From: CAZAOY01 sp964486925
Lineage (GTDB): Bacteria; Bacillota; Clostridia; Oscillospirales; Ruminococcaceae
DNA: 22,142 nucleotides
Direction: 5' to 3'
NCBI GenBank assembly: GCA_964486925.1
Contig: CAZAOY010000043.1
Span: 1 to 22,142 of the forward strand
Positions 20,874 through 22,142 of this stretch are shown piece by piece; the first letter of the stretch is position 1, and each line of letters starts with the position of its first letter. The position numbers were made by a program, and so were the translations under genes. The notes under the pieces were generated by a model that made no database searches, was not told the origin of the DNA, and worked only from the letters and a program-made list of their open reading frames with translations.

Positions 20874-21884
20874 TTACAGCAAGGTCGCCCCCGAAAGTCC
20901 GGGAGCAAGGCAAGCAATAGCGCGCCAGTTGTTAAATCCGGCGGTAAACCTAGCACGTCCGTTAAACACGTTAGCGTCGGTATTCTCATCAATCCAGCTG
21001 TGCACCGAAAGCGGCAGGCGATCAAGCCAGATTAACCCCTGATAGTTCTGGTTAAACTTGCTGTCTAAAAGATAAAGCTGTGAGCCTCCCGAAGTAATCC
21101 CCGACAGCTTATTTAGGTATGGCCAAACTATAACATTCCATCTTCCAAATTGGTAGTTAAAGGAATTGTTTGCGGTATTTGGAAGTCCCTCTGTACCGAT
21201 AATGTCAAACACCGCCTTCTTAAGCCTGTAGTCGTTTGGTATGATAATTGTATCGGGGCAGATGTTTAAAAGGTTGCCGTCATCATCCCTAAAATTCTGC
21301 ATCTGCTCCTCTAAGGCACAAAGCACATCATAGGAAAACTCCGCGTCAAATAGGTTTGACTGCGCCTTGTACCCCTTGGTAATCGAGCTGTGGGATGTGG
21401 AAAAAAGCGCCTTTCCATCCGCAGTTGTAGTATCGTAGGTCTTACCGCCGTACCTTGCGGTGGTGGATGTGCCGCCTGAGATAAGGTTTGCGCCAAACTG
21501 CTCACGGGTGCGGTTATAGCTGTCGGTAAACCCGATAGCCTCCGAGCGAAGATTAAATGCCGTACCGTCCTCAATCATAGTTTTGGATACCGCAAACTGG
21601 TTTTTCCACTCGTTAGGCTCGATAACCTTTGAAAAACCCTCCTGCATTTCTGTGCGTGGATACGCTCCGTTCTCTCCCACATCTTGGAAAGAGCCAATCT
21701 TAGTTTTATAGGTAAACCTCTCGGCAAACCGCTTAGAGGTCTCCATGTTAAAGATGTTTGCAAGCTGTGAATTTTTAGCAAACACCTCAATCTGATCCTC
21801 AATCACCGCACGAATCGGCTCTTGCGACTTCCCAAAAAAGCTGTCATTAACCCCCGAAGCCTTTGAAAATATAATACCCGCCAT
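20874..21884 (-). CDS. Phage major capsid protein
   Basis: This 336-aa protein is the main head subunit, of HK97-type fold. The N-terminus MAGIIFSKASGVNDSFFGKS continues QEPIRAVIEDQIEVFAKNSQ, a helix; then KRFAERFTYKTKIGSFQDVG and GAYPRTEMQEGFSKVIEPNE with KNQFAVSKTMIEDG, the typical spine helix and E-loop region; then DGKALFSTSHSSITKG, a short motif seen in capsid proteins; and CPDTIIIPNDYRLKKAVFDI for the axial domain. It ends NNWRAIACLAPGLSGATLL. No scaffold or protease domain is fused. The AAAGGAA site supports the ATG. It is the first phage gene in the window, and 258 bp upstream of it contain no gene, so the expected portal/scaffold genes are not directly adjacent. Confidence 0.85.
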   Translation of the reverse strand: MAGIIFSKASGVNDSFFGKSQEPIRAVIEDQIEVFAKNSQLANIFNMETSKRFAERFTYKTKIGSFQDVGENGAYPRTEMQEGFSKVIEPNEWKNQFAVSKTMIEDGTAFNLRSEAIGFTDSYNRTREQFGANLISGGTSTTARYGGKTYDTTTADGKALFSTSHSSITKGYKAQSNLFDAEFSYDVLCALEEQMQNFRDDDGNLLNICPDTIIIPNDYRLKKAVFDIIGTEGLPNTANNSFNYQFGRWNVIVWPYLNKLSGITSGGSQLYLLDSKFNQNYQGLIWLDRLPLSVHSWIDENTDANVFNGRARFTAGFNNWRAIACLAPGLSGATLL

Positions 21885-22142
21885 AATTTGTTTCCTTTCA
21901 TATTATAATGTAATCTAATGTATATCGATAAGTGCTACTAAAGTGATGTATAGATGGGAGTTTTAGTGTGCTTGTTGAAGGTAGGTTTTATAGTAATTTT
22001 TATAATGATTAGTGTATTATTGTAAGATAGCATAATGTCATGAATATATATTATTAATACTACCTAGTTTCATAGCAAGACTAACTTCAACAAAAACTAA
22101 CGTATTACCAAAAGGTACGCAGTTGCGAGAACAATATAGTTG
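21885..22142. other. Non-coding region upstream of the capsid gene
   Basis: No credible gene is seen. A minus-strand TATAAT near 21908, just upstream of the capsid ribosome site, lacks a -35. GTTGAAGGTAG near 21975 recurs inverted as CTAACTTCAAC near 22080. The stretch could hold the late promoter or an upstream junction. Confidence 0.3.

Noticed and set aside
14354..21884. Integration of this prophage at the tRNA-Arg locus
   Set aside because: Host genes (bioY, the PPPDE-like gene, barnase/barstar) lie between the tRNA fragments and the phage genes, so no direct link can be supported.

Overview
The window looks like a chromosomal contig of an anaerobic Gram-positive bacterium of the Bacillota (Clostridia), possibly a gut Oscillospirales/Ruminococcaceae-type organism. 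The basis is A+T-rich intergenic DNA, strong AGGAGG ribosome binding sites, sigma-A promoters with 17-bp spacers, BioY, a CoA-disulfide reductase/rhodanese fusion, a barnase/barstar pair and a Clostridia-type holin. The genus cannot be fixed from the sequence. Almost every gene is on the minus strand; the one clear plus-strand gene begins at 11817.

Layout. 1-10.1 kb is a loose row of single-gene host units, read leftwards: a CoA-disulfide reductase/rhodanese, a GNAT acetyltransferase, a VOC protein, a membrane-anchored hypothetical, a methyl-accepting chemotaxis protein, a decayed DUF2442 gene with an intact-looking promoter, an APH(3')-like aminoglycoside kinase, a 190-aa unknown with a structured 5' leader, a decayed serine hydrolase, a nucleoside phosphorylase and a second GNAT. 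10.1-10.75 kb is a tRNA locus: tRNA-Arg(ACG), an odd tRNA-like gene with anticodon ACT, and a 3' tRNA-Arg fragment. A run of 100 N interrupts that fragment and is flanked by exactly identical 55-bp sequences. 10.8-11.45 kb is bioY with a BirA-type operator over its promoter. 11.6-13.1 kb is a plus-strand multi-pass membrane protein ending in a PPPDE-like (permuted papain-like) domain. 13.2-14.2 kb is a barnase-like RNase and its barstar inhibitor, preceded by a 45-codon ORF in the same frame but cut off by a TGA.

14.35-21.9 kb is part of a prophage (or phage remnant) late region. Read leftwards it holds the major capsid protein, a large tail hub/nozzle-like protein, a tail fibre with five 30-residue repeats, a small protein, holin, N-acetylmuramoyl-L-alanine amidase and an Ala/Gln/Lys-rich helical-repeat virion protein. 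No integrase, terminase or portal gene lies inside the window, so the phage continues beyond 22142 or is incomplete. A 287-bp MITE-like element with 17-bp terminal inverted repeats sits between the tail hub and fibre genes.

The most unusual observations are: the barnase/barstar pair lacking a signal peptide beside the prophage end; the three-way-junction leader RNA at 8045-8131; the anticodon-ACT tRNA-like gene and the k-mer-length repeats around the N gap; the MITE-like element; and families of related terminator hairpins. Everything here was read by eye, with no database search or folding program.
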